A program made the translations under genes and the position numbers. From positions 1 through 13,775 of the forward strand of contig JALHSX010000152.1 of assembly GCA_022865445.1 (NCBI GenBank): 13,775 nt of DNA. The letters run 5' to 3'. The stretch is from Thermoplasmata archaeon (GTDB lineage Archaea; Thermoplasmatota; Thermoplasmata; UBA10834). Each line of letters begins with the position of its first letter. Position 1 is the stretch's first letter. The notes below the pieces were generated by a model. That model ran no database searches. It was not told where the DNA came from and worked only from the letters and a program-made list of their open reading frames with translations. This document shows positions 1 to 5,904 of the stretch, in pieces.

Positions 1-582
1 AGGACCCAGGGTCTGACCGGAGCGCACGGAGTCGTGCTGGTCTGCGACCTGAACAGGCTTGAGACAATCAAGTCCGATGAGGAGTTCTGGCTCCCGGAGG
101 TCTGGGAGATCTGCCAAGGGGCTCCGGTCCTGTTCGTCGGTAACAAGTCGGATCTCGCTGGTCCCAACTCTCCGGGGGCTCAGTCACTGAAGACCGTCTC
201 GGAACGAGCCGAGATGCCGGTGGCCATCTGCAGTGCGAGGACGGGAGAGAATGTGGCCACAGCTTTCAAGAAGGTCGGAGAGTTGATGCTTGCTGGCGAG
301 CTTGGCGACAAGAAGAGCTTTGAACTCACGCCTGAGTCGCTCGCAGCTGCAGTAGACGACGTCGTCAGCGACTTCTGCGAGCAGTACGGCGACACAACTC
401 GGGCAATGGAGATCGTCGAGAGGGAGTTCACGAAGGCGAAGGTGAATGTGAACTCACCTTCGAAGGATTCTCTTCTGATGGCGATCGAGTACCTGTCCGA
501 TGTGGAAAGGGATGTCCATGGAAGAGACATATCCGAAGTCAACAAGCTCAGACGCTGGAAAATGATCGACGAGGCGCGCTGA
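1..582 (+). CDS. Ras/Rab-like small GTPase, C-terminal part (5' end outside window)
   Basis: The reading frame is open from base 1, so the gene is truncated by the window; 193 codons are visible. The visible part starts just after the expected G3/switch II region. It runs through a hydrophobic strand (GVVLVCD), the G4 guanine-specificity motif NKSD (visible residues 48-51) and a G5-like SAR (78-80), all typical of Ras-superfamily GTPases. P-loop and switch I would lie upstream. After the G domain come about 90 more residues, charged and predicted helical, with no lipid-modification cysteine at the C-terminus. That tail is longer than in minimal Rab proteins. Archaeal members of this superfamily are mostly uncharacterised, so the cellular role is unknown. 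The next gene begins 42 nt downstream on the same strand without a clear promoter, so cotranscription is plausible. Confidence 0.8.
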   Translation, partial: RTQGLTGAHGVVLVCDLNRLETIKSDEEFWLPEVWEICQGAPVLFVGNKSDLAGPNSPGAQSLKTVSERAEMPVAICSARTGENVATAFKKVGELMLAGELGDKKSFELTPESLAAAVDDVVSDFCEQYGDTTRAMEIVEREFTKAKVNVNSPSKDSLLMAIEYLSDVERDVHGRDISEVNKLRRWKMIDEAR

Positions 583-624
583 GCCGTCATGTTCATTCCA
601 GAGAGACGTGGTTCGGTCGTTTGA

Positions 625-1230
625 ATGGTTCAAATCAGAAAGCGGAGGCTTGAGATAGCACTTCAGAAGCTCAAACCGTTGTCCAGCAGGAGCGCTACCC
701 TCGAGCAGTACTCCACCCCGGCAAACATCGCAACGGACGTTCTCTGGGAGGCCTACACGGCCGGGGACATCATGGGAAGATCGGTCATGGACCTAGGCTG
801 TGGCAACGGCATCTTCGCGATAGGCGCGAGACTCTTGGGAGCCGAATCAGTGACCGGAATCGACATCGACCCTAAAGCTGTCAAGATCGCCCAGGAGAAC
901 GCCGATTCGCTCTCCCTCGACATCGGTTTCACGACAGAGCACATCGAGGATGTCAAGGCAAAGGCCGACACCGTCCTCCAGAACCCGCCCTTCGGTGCCC
1001 AGACGAGCCATGCAGACCGCGCATTCGTCAAGAAGGCCCTGGAGATTGCCCCGAGGGTGTATTCCATCCATAATGGCGGGAGCGAGCGATTCCTGGAGAA
1101 GCTGGCCAGGTCCCTCGGTGGCCGATGCGACGCGGTGAAAAAGTATAAATTCGAGATACCATATGCATTCGAATTCCACAGAAAGGCTACCGAGACGATT
1201 TCAGTAGTTCTTTTGAGGTTTGAGAGATAG
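625..1230 (+). CDS. METTL5-type N6-adenine RNA methyltransferase (COG2263 family)
   Basis: A 201-residue class I SAM-dependent methylase. The family signature LEQYSTP is at residues 26-32, the SAM-binding loop DLGCGNG at 56-62, the acidic strand-2 end GIDID at 78-82, and the catalytic NPPFG motif of N6-adenine methylases at 120-124. Length and motif order match archaeal/eukaryotic METTL5, which in eukaryotes methylates one adenosine near the 3' end of small-subunit rRNA; the archaeal protein is presumed to act on 16S rRNA. The start is well fixed: the codon directly before the ATG is an in-frame TGA. The stop codon abuts the GTG of csl4, so the two are translationally coupled. No strong Shine-Dalgarno precedes the ATG. 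Confidence 0.88.
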   Translation: MVQIRKRRLEIALQKLKPLSSRSATLEQYSTPANIATDVLWEAYTAGDIMGRSVMDLGCGNGIFAIGARLLGAESVTGIDIDPKAVKIAQENADSLSLDIGFTTEHIEDVKAKADTVLQNPPFGAQTSHADRAFVKKALEIAPRVYSIHNGGSERFLEKLARSLGGRCDAVKKYKFEIPYAFEFHRKATETISVVLLRFER

Positions 1231-1803
1231 GTGATTGTACTGGCGCAAACTGGTCGCAAAGTCCTTCCGGGCGAAGAGGTCGCCATAGCCGAGGAATACA
1301 TGTCCGGAGAGGGCACTTATGAGCAGGATGGCAAGATCTACGCTAGCGCGGTGGGGGAGCTTGACCTCGACCCGAAGGAGAAACTAGTGAAGGTCGTGCT
1401 CGATAACCCGCCGATCGTGCTGTCCGAGGGAGACGTTATCCTAGGGGAGATAACGGACGCGAAACCCGCGATGGCAATCGTGAATATCGTGGCCCAAGAA
1501 GGTAGGGACAGGGCCGTCTCGAGCGAGACTCTCGCATCTATACACGTGTCGAAGCTCTCCAGCTCGTACGTCGAGGATTCTGGCGATGTGATGAGACCGG
1601 GGGACATCATCCGGGCGACAGTGATACAGGCGGAACCATCCGTGCAACTGTCGACTGCAGGACCGCACTTCGGTGTCGTCAGGGCGCTCTGCGGAAGGTG
1701 CAGAAGCCCGCTCGAGAAGAAGGGGCGCTCGCTGTACTGCGAGAAGTGCGACAGGTCCGAGAACAGGAAGCTGGCGGACGACTACCGGAGCTTCGTCGAA
1801 TAG
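1231..1803 (+). CDS. csl4: Archaeal exosome RNA-binding subunit Csl4
   Basis: A 190-residue protein of usual Csl4 length. The N-terminal domain (about 1-60) holds the PGEEVAIAEEY segment typical of the family. A central S1 RNA-binding domain follows (about 64-148, with the GDVILGEITD strand and a PGDIIRATVI strand). The C-terminal zinc ribbon has C154, C157, C170 and C173. Csl4 forms the cap on the Rrp41/Rrp42 ring of the archaeal exosome and helps recruit RNA for 3'-5' decay or tailing; Rrp41/Rrp42 are not in this window. The GTG start lies directly after the TAG of the methylase gene, with a GAGG about 12 nt upstream, so expression probably depends on coupling with that gene. Confidence 0.95.
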   Translation: MIVLAQTGRKVLPGEEVAIAEEYMSGEGTYEQDGKIYASAVGELDLDPKEKLVKVVLDNPPIVLSEGDVILGEITDAKPAMAIVNIVAQEGRDRAVSSETLASIHVSKLSSSYVEDSGDVMRPGDIIRATVIQAEPSVQLSTAGPHFGVVRALCGRCRSPLEKKGRSLYCEKCDRSENRKLADDYRSFVE

Positions 1804-1830
1804 TCGCAACACAAGTACCAAATAGCGCTG

Positions 1831-1839
1831 CTTATGATA
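1831..1839 (+). promoter_or_regulatory. Possible TATA box for the small acidic protein
   Basis: CTTATGATA stands out in the GC-rich surroundings and is centred about 27 nt before the TTG at 1862. That is the distance expected if transcription starts at or next to the start codon. Inferred from position and composition only. Confidence 0.35.
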
Positions 1840-1861
1840 GGCAGATGCAGAAGGGGAGGCA

Positions 1862-2041
1862 TTGTCCGACAGTGACAAAGAACTCCTCGCTGAGATCGCT
1901 CGTCTCAGGGAGGATCTGAAGCAGCTAAAAGAGATTGTGAACGTTCTCGTGAACGTTGTCATGGAAGAGGATTTCGAGGACGATGAGCCCGAGTTCCCCT
2001 CATATCCCGGGACTGACAACAAGTTCAACATCTACAACTGA
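1862..2041 (+). CDS. Small acidic coiled-coil protein, hypothetical, TTG start
   Basis: A 59-codon frame opened by TTG and ended by TGA. The product has an amphipathic helix with regularly spaced leucines/isoleucines (ELLAEIARLREDLKQLKEI), then a hydrophobic stretch (VNVLVNVVM). An acidic run follows (EEDFEDDEPEF), and the end is rich in aromatic and Asn residues (FPSYPGTDNKFNIYN). Third codon positions are mostly G or C like the neighbours, which supports real coding. TTG at 1862 is the first usable start after an in-frame TAG at 1838-1840. GGGGAGG lies just 2 nt before it, too close for a normal ribosome site, but an AT-rich box sits about 27 nt upstream, fitting a leaderless message. I do not recognise the family; a small oligomeric adaptor or RNA/protein-binding partner is possible. 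Confidence 0.6.
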   Translation: MSDSDKELLAEIARLREDLKQLKEIVNVLVNVVMEEDFEDDEPEFPSYPGTDNKFNIYN

Positions 2042-2047
2042 TTATAG
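2040..2047 (+). promoter_or_regulatory. Possible TATA box for the SHMT-like gene
   Basis: GATTATAG overlaps the stop codon of the small ORF and is centred about 37 nt before the ATG at 2081. Transcription would start near 2068, leaving a leader of roughly 10-13 nt. Inferred from composition and distance only. Confidence 0.35.
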
Positions 2048-2058
2048 ACCCAGAGCGC

Positions 2059-2077
2059 CTTTCCCCCGCAGGGAAAG
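2059..2077 (+). repeat. Inverted repeat directly upstream of the SHMT-like start
   Basis: CTTTCCC (2059-2065) and GGGAAAG (2071-2077) are perfect 7-bp arms around a CCGCA spacer, ending 3 nt before the ATG. If transcription starts near 2068, the left arm is not in the message, so the palindrome would act as a DNA site overlapping the initiation region. In a longer read-through transcript it would fold over the ribosome-binding region. It could also be chance. Confidence 0.45.
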
Positions 2078-2080
2078 AGC

Positions 2081-3295
2081 ATGAAGAACACCTATTTCTT
2101 AGACAGCATGAGGGCTCAAGAGAAATGGCGGGTTGAGGACTCCATCAACCTGCTGCCCTCCGAGAACATGACTAGCCCGCAGGCTAGGGCGCTCCTGTCT
2201 TCAGACTTCGTGAACAGGTACACCCTACCAATCAACGCCGAGTATGCCGGGGAGTTCTTGGAGAACTCCTACCGAGGCACGAGGATAACCACTGACGTGG
2301 AGCTCAAGGCTGAGGAGTTGGCCCGGGAGGTCTTCAAGTCGAAGTTCGCATGCGTTCAGCCTTTGTCCGGCCACATCGCAGCCATGATAACCATCATCTC
2401 AACCACAAAGAAGAACGACTTGATGTGCGCCATAGCCTCGGAGAACGGTGGCTACGACGGATACGGTCCTGCCTATATACCGGACATATTCGGCCTGAGA
2501 GCAGGTACATTGCCATTCGATGCCGACAATTTCAACCTGGACACACAGGTCGCGGCAGACCAGATAAGGAAGCAAAAGCCCAGGCTTGTCATTCTAGGGG
2601 CTTCTCTGATCCTGTTCCCGTACGATATGGCCCCGATAAGAGAGGCATGCAGTAGGTCTGGCACAACACTCGTGTACGACGGTTCTCACGTTCTAGGCCT
2701 CATCGCAGGGGGTGAGTTCCAGAAGCCTCTCAAGGAAGGCGCGGAGATACTATACGGCTCCACACACAAGAGCTTCTTCGGACCCCAAGGCGGCCTCATC
2801 GTGACGAACAGCAAGGAGCACGATGCTGCCATCAGGAAGAACCTGACCTGGAGGATAGTTGACAACGTCCACTGGAACCGGGTGGCGTCACTAGGCCAAG
2901 CGTTGCTCGAGATGAAGAGGTTCGGGCCCCAGTACGCGAAGCAGGTCATAAGGAATTCGCAGAGGCTTGGGAGGGAGCTCAAGGATCGTGGCTTCCCGAT
3001 CATGTTCGAGGACCTGGGGTTCTCGAGGTCCCACCAGCTTTTGATGGACGTCAAGGAGCTGAAGGCGATCTACGGTCTTGGAATCAACGATTTCTCCATC
3101 AGGATGGAGAAGTCGAACCTGATCATCGACTCCGGCGGAAGGTTGGGAACAGCGGAGATCACCCGGCTCGGCTTCAAGGAGAAGGACCTCCCCGCGCTGG
3201 CGGATCTGTTCATAGAGGCTGCCAAGGGAAAGAATGTGAAGAGTCAGGTCAAAGCCATGAGGGACAGGTTTGACATGGCGTTCAGGCTCAGATAG
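2081..3295 (+). CDS. Divergent serine hydroxymethyltransferase-like PLP enzyme
   Basis: A 404-residue fold-type I PLP enzyme aligned with SHMT along its length. The N-terminal LLPSENMTS (24-32) matches the SHMT LIASEN.TS motif. D200 and H203 in YDGSHVLGL match the cofactor-contacting Asp/His. K230 in STHKSFFGPQGG is the Schiff-base lysine. R354 in SGGRLGT matches the substrate-carboxylate arginine. SHMT interconverts serine and glycine using a folate or methanopterin C1 carrier. Two hallmarks are altered: the GGHxxHG PLP-stacking histidine is Tyr125 (GGYDGYG), and the RYYGGCE segment is replaced by RGTRITTDVE. It is therefore either an archaeal SHMT variant or a related aldolase/hydroxymethyltransferase with another substrate. 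It has its own AT-rich box upstream and no strong Shine-Dalgarno, and is separated from thiF by a 52-nt gap. Confidence 0.8.
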   Translation: MKNTYFLDSMRAQEKWRVEDSINLLPSENMTSPQARALLSSDFVNRYTLPINAEYAGEFLENSYRGTRITTDVELKAEELAREVFKSKFACVQPLSGHIAAMITIISTTKKNDLMCAIASENGGYDGYGPAYIPDIFGLRAGTLPFDADNFNLDTQVAADQIRKQKPRLVILGASLILFPYDMAPIREACSRSGTTLVYDGSHVLGLIAGGEFQKPLKEGAEILYGSTHKSFFGPQGGLIVTNSKEHDAAIRKNLTWRIVDNVHWNRVASLGQALLEMKRFGPQYAKQVIRNSQRLGRELKDRGFPIMFEDLGFSRSHQLLMDVKELKAIYGLGINDFSIRMEKSNLIIDSGGRLGTAEITRLGFKEKDLPALADLFIEAAKGKNVKSQVKAMRDRFDMAFRLR

Positions 3296-3317
3296 GCACA
3301 AGCAGAACCTACAAGAG

Positions 3318-3325
3318 ATTAATAA
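3318..3325 (+). promoter_or_regulatory. Likely TATA box for thiF
   Basis: ATTAATAA in the gap between the SHMT-like gene and thiF is centred about 26 nt before the GTG at 3348. This is the spacing expected for a leaderless archaeal transcript, and it supports that GTG over an upstream in-frame ATG at 3270. Confidence 0.5.
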
Positions 3326-3347
3326 TGCCAGTACCTATTCCATCTCA

Positions 3348-4352
3348 GTGAAAGAGAACAGATACTCCAGGCAGATCCTGCTCCCTGAGATAGGGCGCGA
3401 GGGGCAGAAGATGCTGGGCAAGAGCAGGGCGGTCGTCATAGGTTGCGGAGCCCTCGGCACTTATGCTTTATCCTTTTTGGTAAGAGCCGGGGTAGGCCAG
3501 ATAGGCGTAGTGGACAGAGACATCATAGACATGTCCAACCTGCAGAGGCAAGCCCTGTTCGGTGAAGGTGACATCGGCCGTCCGAAGGCGAAGGTAGCCG
3601 AGGAGAGTCTCAGGAGAATCAACTCGGACATCAGAATCCATGGCACTGTCGCGGATGTCAGCCACGCCAACGTGCAGAGCCTGGTCAAGGACGCGACCGT
3701 CGTGCTCGATGCCACGGACAACATGGACACTCGATTCCTCGTCAATGACGCGTGCGTGAAGCTTGGCATTCCCTGGGTATACGCAGGAGCTGTAGGAGTG
3801 ACGGGCATGGTCATGCCTATCGTGCATGACGGACCTTGCTTGAGATGCGTCTTCCCTTCGCTCCCGCAACCAGGTCAACTTCCCACATGTGACACCGTGG
3901 GAATCATCAACACTCTGCCATCGATTGTAGCCTCTCTTGAGGTGACTGAGGCGTTCAAGATAATGGAGGGCAAGGAGCCCAGCAGAGAGCTGATGGTGCT
4001 GGACGTCTGGCAAGGGGAGCTCCAGAAGATCAAGGTCAAGAAGAACCCGGGGTGCGACTGCTGCGGCAAGCGCAACTTCCCGTACCTGCAGGCCAAAGAA
4101 AGGAAGCTGGTGGCGTCTCTCTGCGGCAGGAACGCTGTTCAGATAATCCCTGTCAGACCGTTGAGGGGCGGGCTCGGTGACCTGCGTAGGCAACTCTCGA
4201 AATCCGGCTCCTCAAACATCGTAGACGGAGTTCTGAAGTTCAGCGCGAAGGGCGTGGACATCACGGTCTTCCCCGACGGTCGCACGATAGTGGGCGGGAC
4301 CACGGACCTCTCAAAGGCGAAGACGATCTTCTCGAAATACGTCGGTGATTGA
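3348..4352 (+). CDS. thiF: E1-like sulfur-carrier adenylyltransferase (ThiF/MoeB/UbaA family)
   Basis: 334 residues from the GTG. The frame extends upstream to an ATG at 3270 inside the SHMT-like gene, but family similarity begins at ENRYSRQILLPEIG, right after this GTG. The nucleotide-binding GxGxxG is at 32-37, with D56 after strand 2. The NLQRQ segment is at 64-68 and DATDN at 121-125. Zinc cysteines pair as C164/C167 and C236/C239. C181 in PTCDTVG lies where ThiF/UbaA enzymes carry the sulfur-transfer cysteine that MoeB lacks. About 80 C-terminal residues form an extra domain seen in other ThiF-like proteins. The family adenylates the C-terminal glycine of ubiquitin-like carriers (ThiS, MoaD, SAMP) to make thiocarboxylates. 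No carrier is encoded here. The next gene (thiI-like) starts at the very next base, so a joint sulfur-transfer role is likely. Confidence 0.88.
   Translation: MKENRYSRQILLPEIGREGQKMLGKSRAVVIGCGALGTYALSFLVRAGVGQIGVVDRDIIDMSNLQRQALFGEGDIGRPKAKVAEESLRRINSDIRIHGTVADVSHANVQSLVKDATVVLDATDNMDTRFLVNDACVKLGIPWVYAGAVGVTGMVMPIVHDGPCLRCVFPSLPQPGQLPTCDTVGIINTLPSIVASLEVTEAFKIMEGKEPSRELMVLDVWQGELQKIKVKKNPGCDCCGKRNFPYLQAKERKLVASLCGRNAVQIIPVRPLRGGLGDLRRQLSKSGSSNIVDGVLKFSAKGVDITVFPDGRTIVGGTTDLSKAKTIFSKYVGD
4344..4348 (+). promoter_or_regulatory. Shine-Dalgarno GGTGA for the thiI-like gene
   Basis: GGTGA within the last codons of thiF lies 4 nt before the GTG at 4353, which itself directly follows the thiF TGA. 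It fixes the GTG as the start and indicates translational coupling. Confidence 0.6.
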
Positions 4353-4979
4353 GTGCGCGGCATCGCCCTGCTCTCAGGCGGGATCGACTCACCTGTTGCG
4401 GCCTATCTGATGGGCAGGCAAGGGTTGGAACTGATAATGGTCCATTTCGACAACCGGCCGTTCACGAGCGACCAGGAAGTGTGGAAGGCCACGGAACTGA
4501 TGAAGAAGGTCGACGAGGCTCTTGGGGTCAGGTCGGCCAAGATACTGGTCCCCCACGGGAAAGCACAGGCAGAGTTTGCCAAGAGCTGTCGCAGGAACAT
4601 GGAATGCGTTCTCTGCCGGCGCATGATGCTGAGAGTGGCGGAGAGAATCGCTGGGAAGTACGGCGCTGGTTTCCTCGTCACCGGAGAATCGCTTGGTCAG
4701 GTCGCGTCACAGACGCTCGCGAACATCAACGTTGAGGAGAGAGCGACTTCGCTGCCAGTACTCCGTCCGCTCATTGGCTTCGACAAGGTCGAAATCGAGA
4801 AGGTGGCCAAGCGGATAGGGACATACTCTATTTCGATAATGCCTGGTCTGTGCTGCACCATCGTGCCCAAGAAGCCCTCGACATACGCCAAGATCGCGCA
4901 GGCAGTTGATGAGGAGACAAAGATCGACCTTGAGAGACTGGCTGACGACGAGTTCAAAGGAGCGGTCGATATCCAATGA
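4353..4979 (+). CDS. thiI: ThiI-like PP-loop sulfurtransferase, catalytic domain only
   Basis: 208 residues that cover only the AANH/PP-loop domain of ThiI. The ATP-pyrophosphatase loop SGGIDSP is at 8-14. C85-x-x-C88 follows, and LCC (C167, C168) precedes IVPKKPSTYAK, where E. coli ThiI has its catalytic C344. ThiI makes 4-thiouridine at tRNA position 8. Methanogen ThiI uses a CxxC plus a later cysteine for an Fe-S cluster, and the same cysteine pattern is seen here. The family's N-terminal NFLD and THUMP tRNA-binding domains are absent: the protein begins at the PP-loop strand, and upstream sequence belongs to thiF. No rhodanese domain follows. A separate THUMP protein or a different substrate must be considered. 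It sits between thiF (0-nt gap) and nob1 (4-nt ATGA overlap). Confidence 0.82.
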   Translation: MRGIALLSGGIDSPVAAYLMGRQGLELIMVHFDNRPFTSDQEVWKATELMKKVDEALGVRSAKILVPHGKAQAEFAKSCRRNMECVLCRRMMLRVAERIAGKYGAGFLVTGESLGQVASQTLANINVEERATSLPVLRPLIGFDKVEIEKVAKRIGTYSISIMPGLCCTIVPKKPSTYAKIAQAVDEETKIDLERLADDEFKGAVDIQ

Positions 4980-5452
4980 AAGGATATGTCCTGGACACCT
5001 CCGTCCTCTACTATGGCAAGGACCTGCCTCAAGGATTCGAATGCGTCATCACTCCCGGCGTCGTCCGGGAACTTGACAAGGAAGGCATGTCCGCAAGGCT
5101 CGAGCTCCTCATGGCCACGAGGGTGAGGGTGTCCTCCCCGAGCGAGCGATCTCTGAGGAAGGTGAGCGAAGAATCGGAGAAGACGGGAGACTCAAGGAGG
5201 CTTTCGGAAGCGGACAAGGAACTCTTGGCGCTCGCGCTCGACCTGGGCTATGAACTCATCACGGACGACTACTCGATACAGAACCTCGCCAGAGCGATGG
5301 GGATCCCCGCGAGGGGCTTTGACCAGAAAGGGATAGCGGAGGTCTTCGTTTGGCAGGCGAAATGCAAGGGTTGTGGAAAGTTGTTTCCCGCAGATGTCAG
5401 AGTCTGCGACGTCTGCGGCACTGAGACAAGAACGAGAAGAAAGAAGAGCTGA
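4976..5452 (+). CDS. nob1: NOB1 endonuclease, PIN domain plus zinc ribbon
   Basis: 158 residues. The PIN nuclease domain opens with YVLDTSVL (D7), with further acidic residues E32, D80 and D97/D98 (ITDDYS) making a metal-binding site. The C-terminal zinc ribbon has C130, C133, C144 and C147 and ends in a basic tail (TRTRRKKS). This architecture and length match archaeal Nob1, which cuts the 3' end of pre-16S rRNA at site D during small-subunit maturation. The ATG overlaps the thiI-like stop in an ATGA arrangement, and GGAG lies 13 nt upstream, so translation is probably coupled. It closes the rightward gene block and ends 5 bp from the stop codon of the opposing gene. Confidence 0.92.
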   Translation: MKGYVLDTSVLYYGKDLPQGFECVITPGVVRELDKEGMSARLELLMATRVRVSSPSERSLRKVSEESEKTGDSRRLSEADKELLALALDLGYELITDDYSIQNLARAMGIPARGFDQKGIAEVFVWQAKCKGCGKLFPADVRVCDVCGTETRTRRKKS

Positions 5453-5457
5453 CGCCT

Positions 5458-5790
5458 CTAGATCTTTTCGACGAAATAGAGCGTCACGACGTCGGATTCC
5501 CTGGGCTGCTCGGAGAACTTGTAGCGCTTTCCCAGTTTGTTGTACAGATCCTGGCGCGTCTCACCAGGCTTGGCCTCGAGGTCGTATTCCAGGAAGCTCA
5601 TGGGGATATCGCGCAACTTGTAGTCAACGGCGAGAAGGACGTGAGCGTTGAACTTCCTCTTTGGACTTGTTATCTCCACTCTCTCGTCAGGCGAGAATTT
5701 CAGGTCTCCTTTGTGGATCCGTATGGTTGCAAATAACCTGTCGTTGAGCTTGCGCCAATCCTGCGAGAAATCCATCGTCCGGAATTTCAT
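5458..5790 (-). CDS. Small ASCH/PUA-like protein
   Basis: 110 residues. The order of conserved features fits an ASCH-like domain of the PUA fold. An N-terminal hydrophobic/basic helix region leads into RLFATIRIHKGD (19-30). Then come a strand with SPKRKFNAHVLLAVD, a DIPMSFLEYDLEA helix, a helix LYNKLGKRY, and a closing strand DVVTLYFVEKI. ASCH proteins are thought to bind RNA or modified nucleosides, but this one lacks a clear GxKxxExR motif, so the assignment is tentative. The ATG at 5790 has no Shine-Dalgarno but has an AT-rich box about 30 nt upstream. A second Met at codon 6 is an alternative start. It lies downstream of rubrerythrin on the same strand, behind a palindrome. Confidence 0.6.
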   Translation of the reverse strand: MKFRTMDFSQDWRKLNDRLFATIRIHKGDLKFSPDERVEITSPKRKFNAHVLLAVDYKLRDIPMSFLEYDLEAKPGETRQDLYNKLGKRYKFSEQPRESDVVTLYFVEKI

Positions 5791-5816
5791 CAGTATCTAC
5801 CGTGTTGGGAGTAATG

Positions 5817-5824
5817 ATATCAAA
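5817..5824 (-). promoter_or_regulatory. Possible TATA box for the ASCH-like gene
   Basis: On the minus strand the AT-rich run TTTGATAT is centred about 30 nt before the ATG at 5790, within a 114-bp gap between genes. It fits a leaderless or near-leaderless promoter. Inferred from position only. Confidence 0.35.
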
Positions 5825-5870
5825 GCTTAAGCGTTGCGCCAGGACCAGCTTTTGGATGGGAAATGATGGC

Positions 5871-5891
5871 ACCCGATTGAATCAATCGGGT
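5871..5891 (-). terminator. Perfect palindrome after rubrerythrin, possible terminator or operator
   Basis: ACCCGATTGA and TCAATCGGGT form perfect 10-bp arms around a single A. As RNA, 8 bp can pair around a 5-nt loop. It begins 13 nt after the rubrerythrin stop codon on the minus strand, so it could end or stabilise that transcript. There is only a weak T-run behind it, so an intrinsic bacterial-type terminator is not shown. Its near-perfect dyad symmetry also fits a protein-binding site upstream of the ASCH-like gene. Confidence 0.5.
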
Positions 5892-5904
5892 GGATTTCGG
5901 CCAA

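Noticed and set aside
1845..1919. Short ATG-initiated frame overlapping the start of the small acidic protein
   Set aside because: It ends after 24 codons and gives a low-complexity basic peptide; the TTG frame is longer, has structured features and better codon use.
3270..3347. Upstream ATG start for thiF overlapping the SHMT-like gene
   Set aside because: The extra 26 residues have no family match, while GTG 3348 begins right at the conserved RYSRQ segment with an AT-rich box about 26 nt upstream.
3468..4193. 241-codon minus-strand open frame within thiF
   Set aside because: Antisense shadow of a well-supported ThiF-family gene, no recognisable domain.
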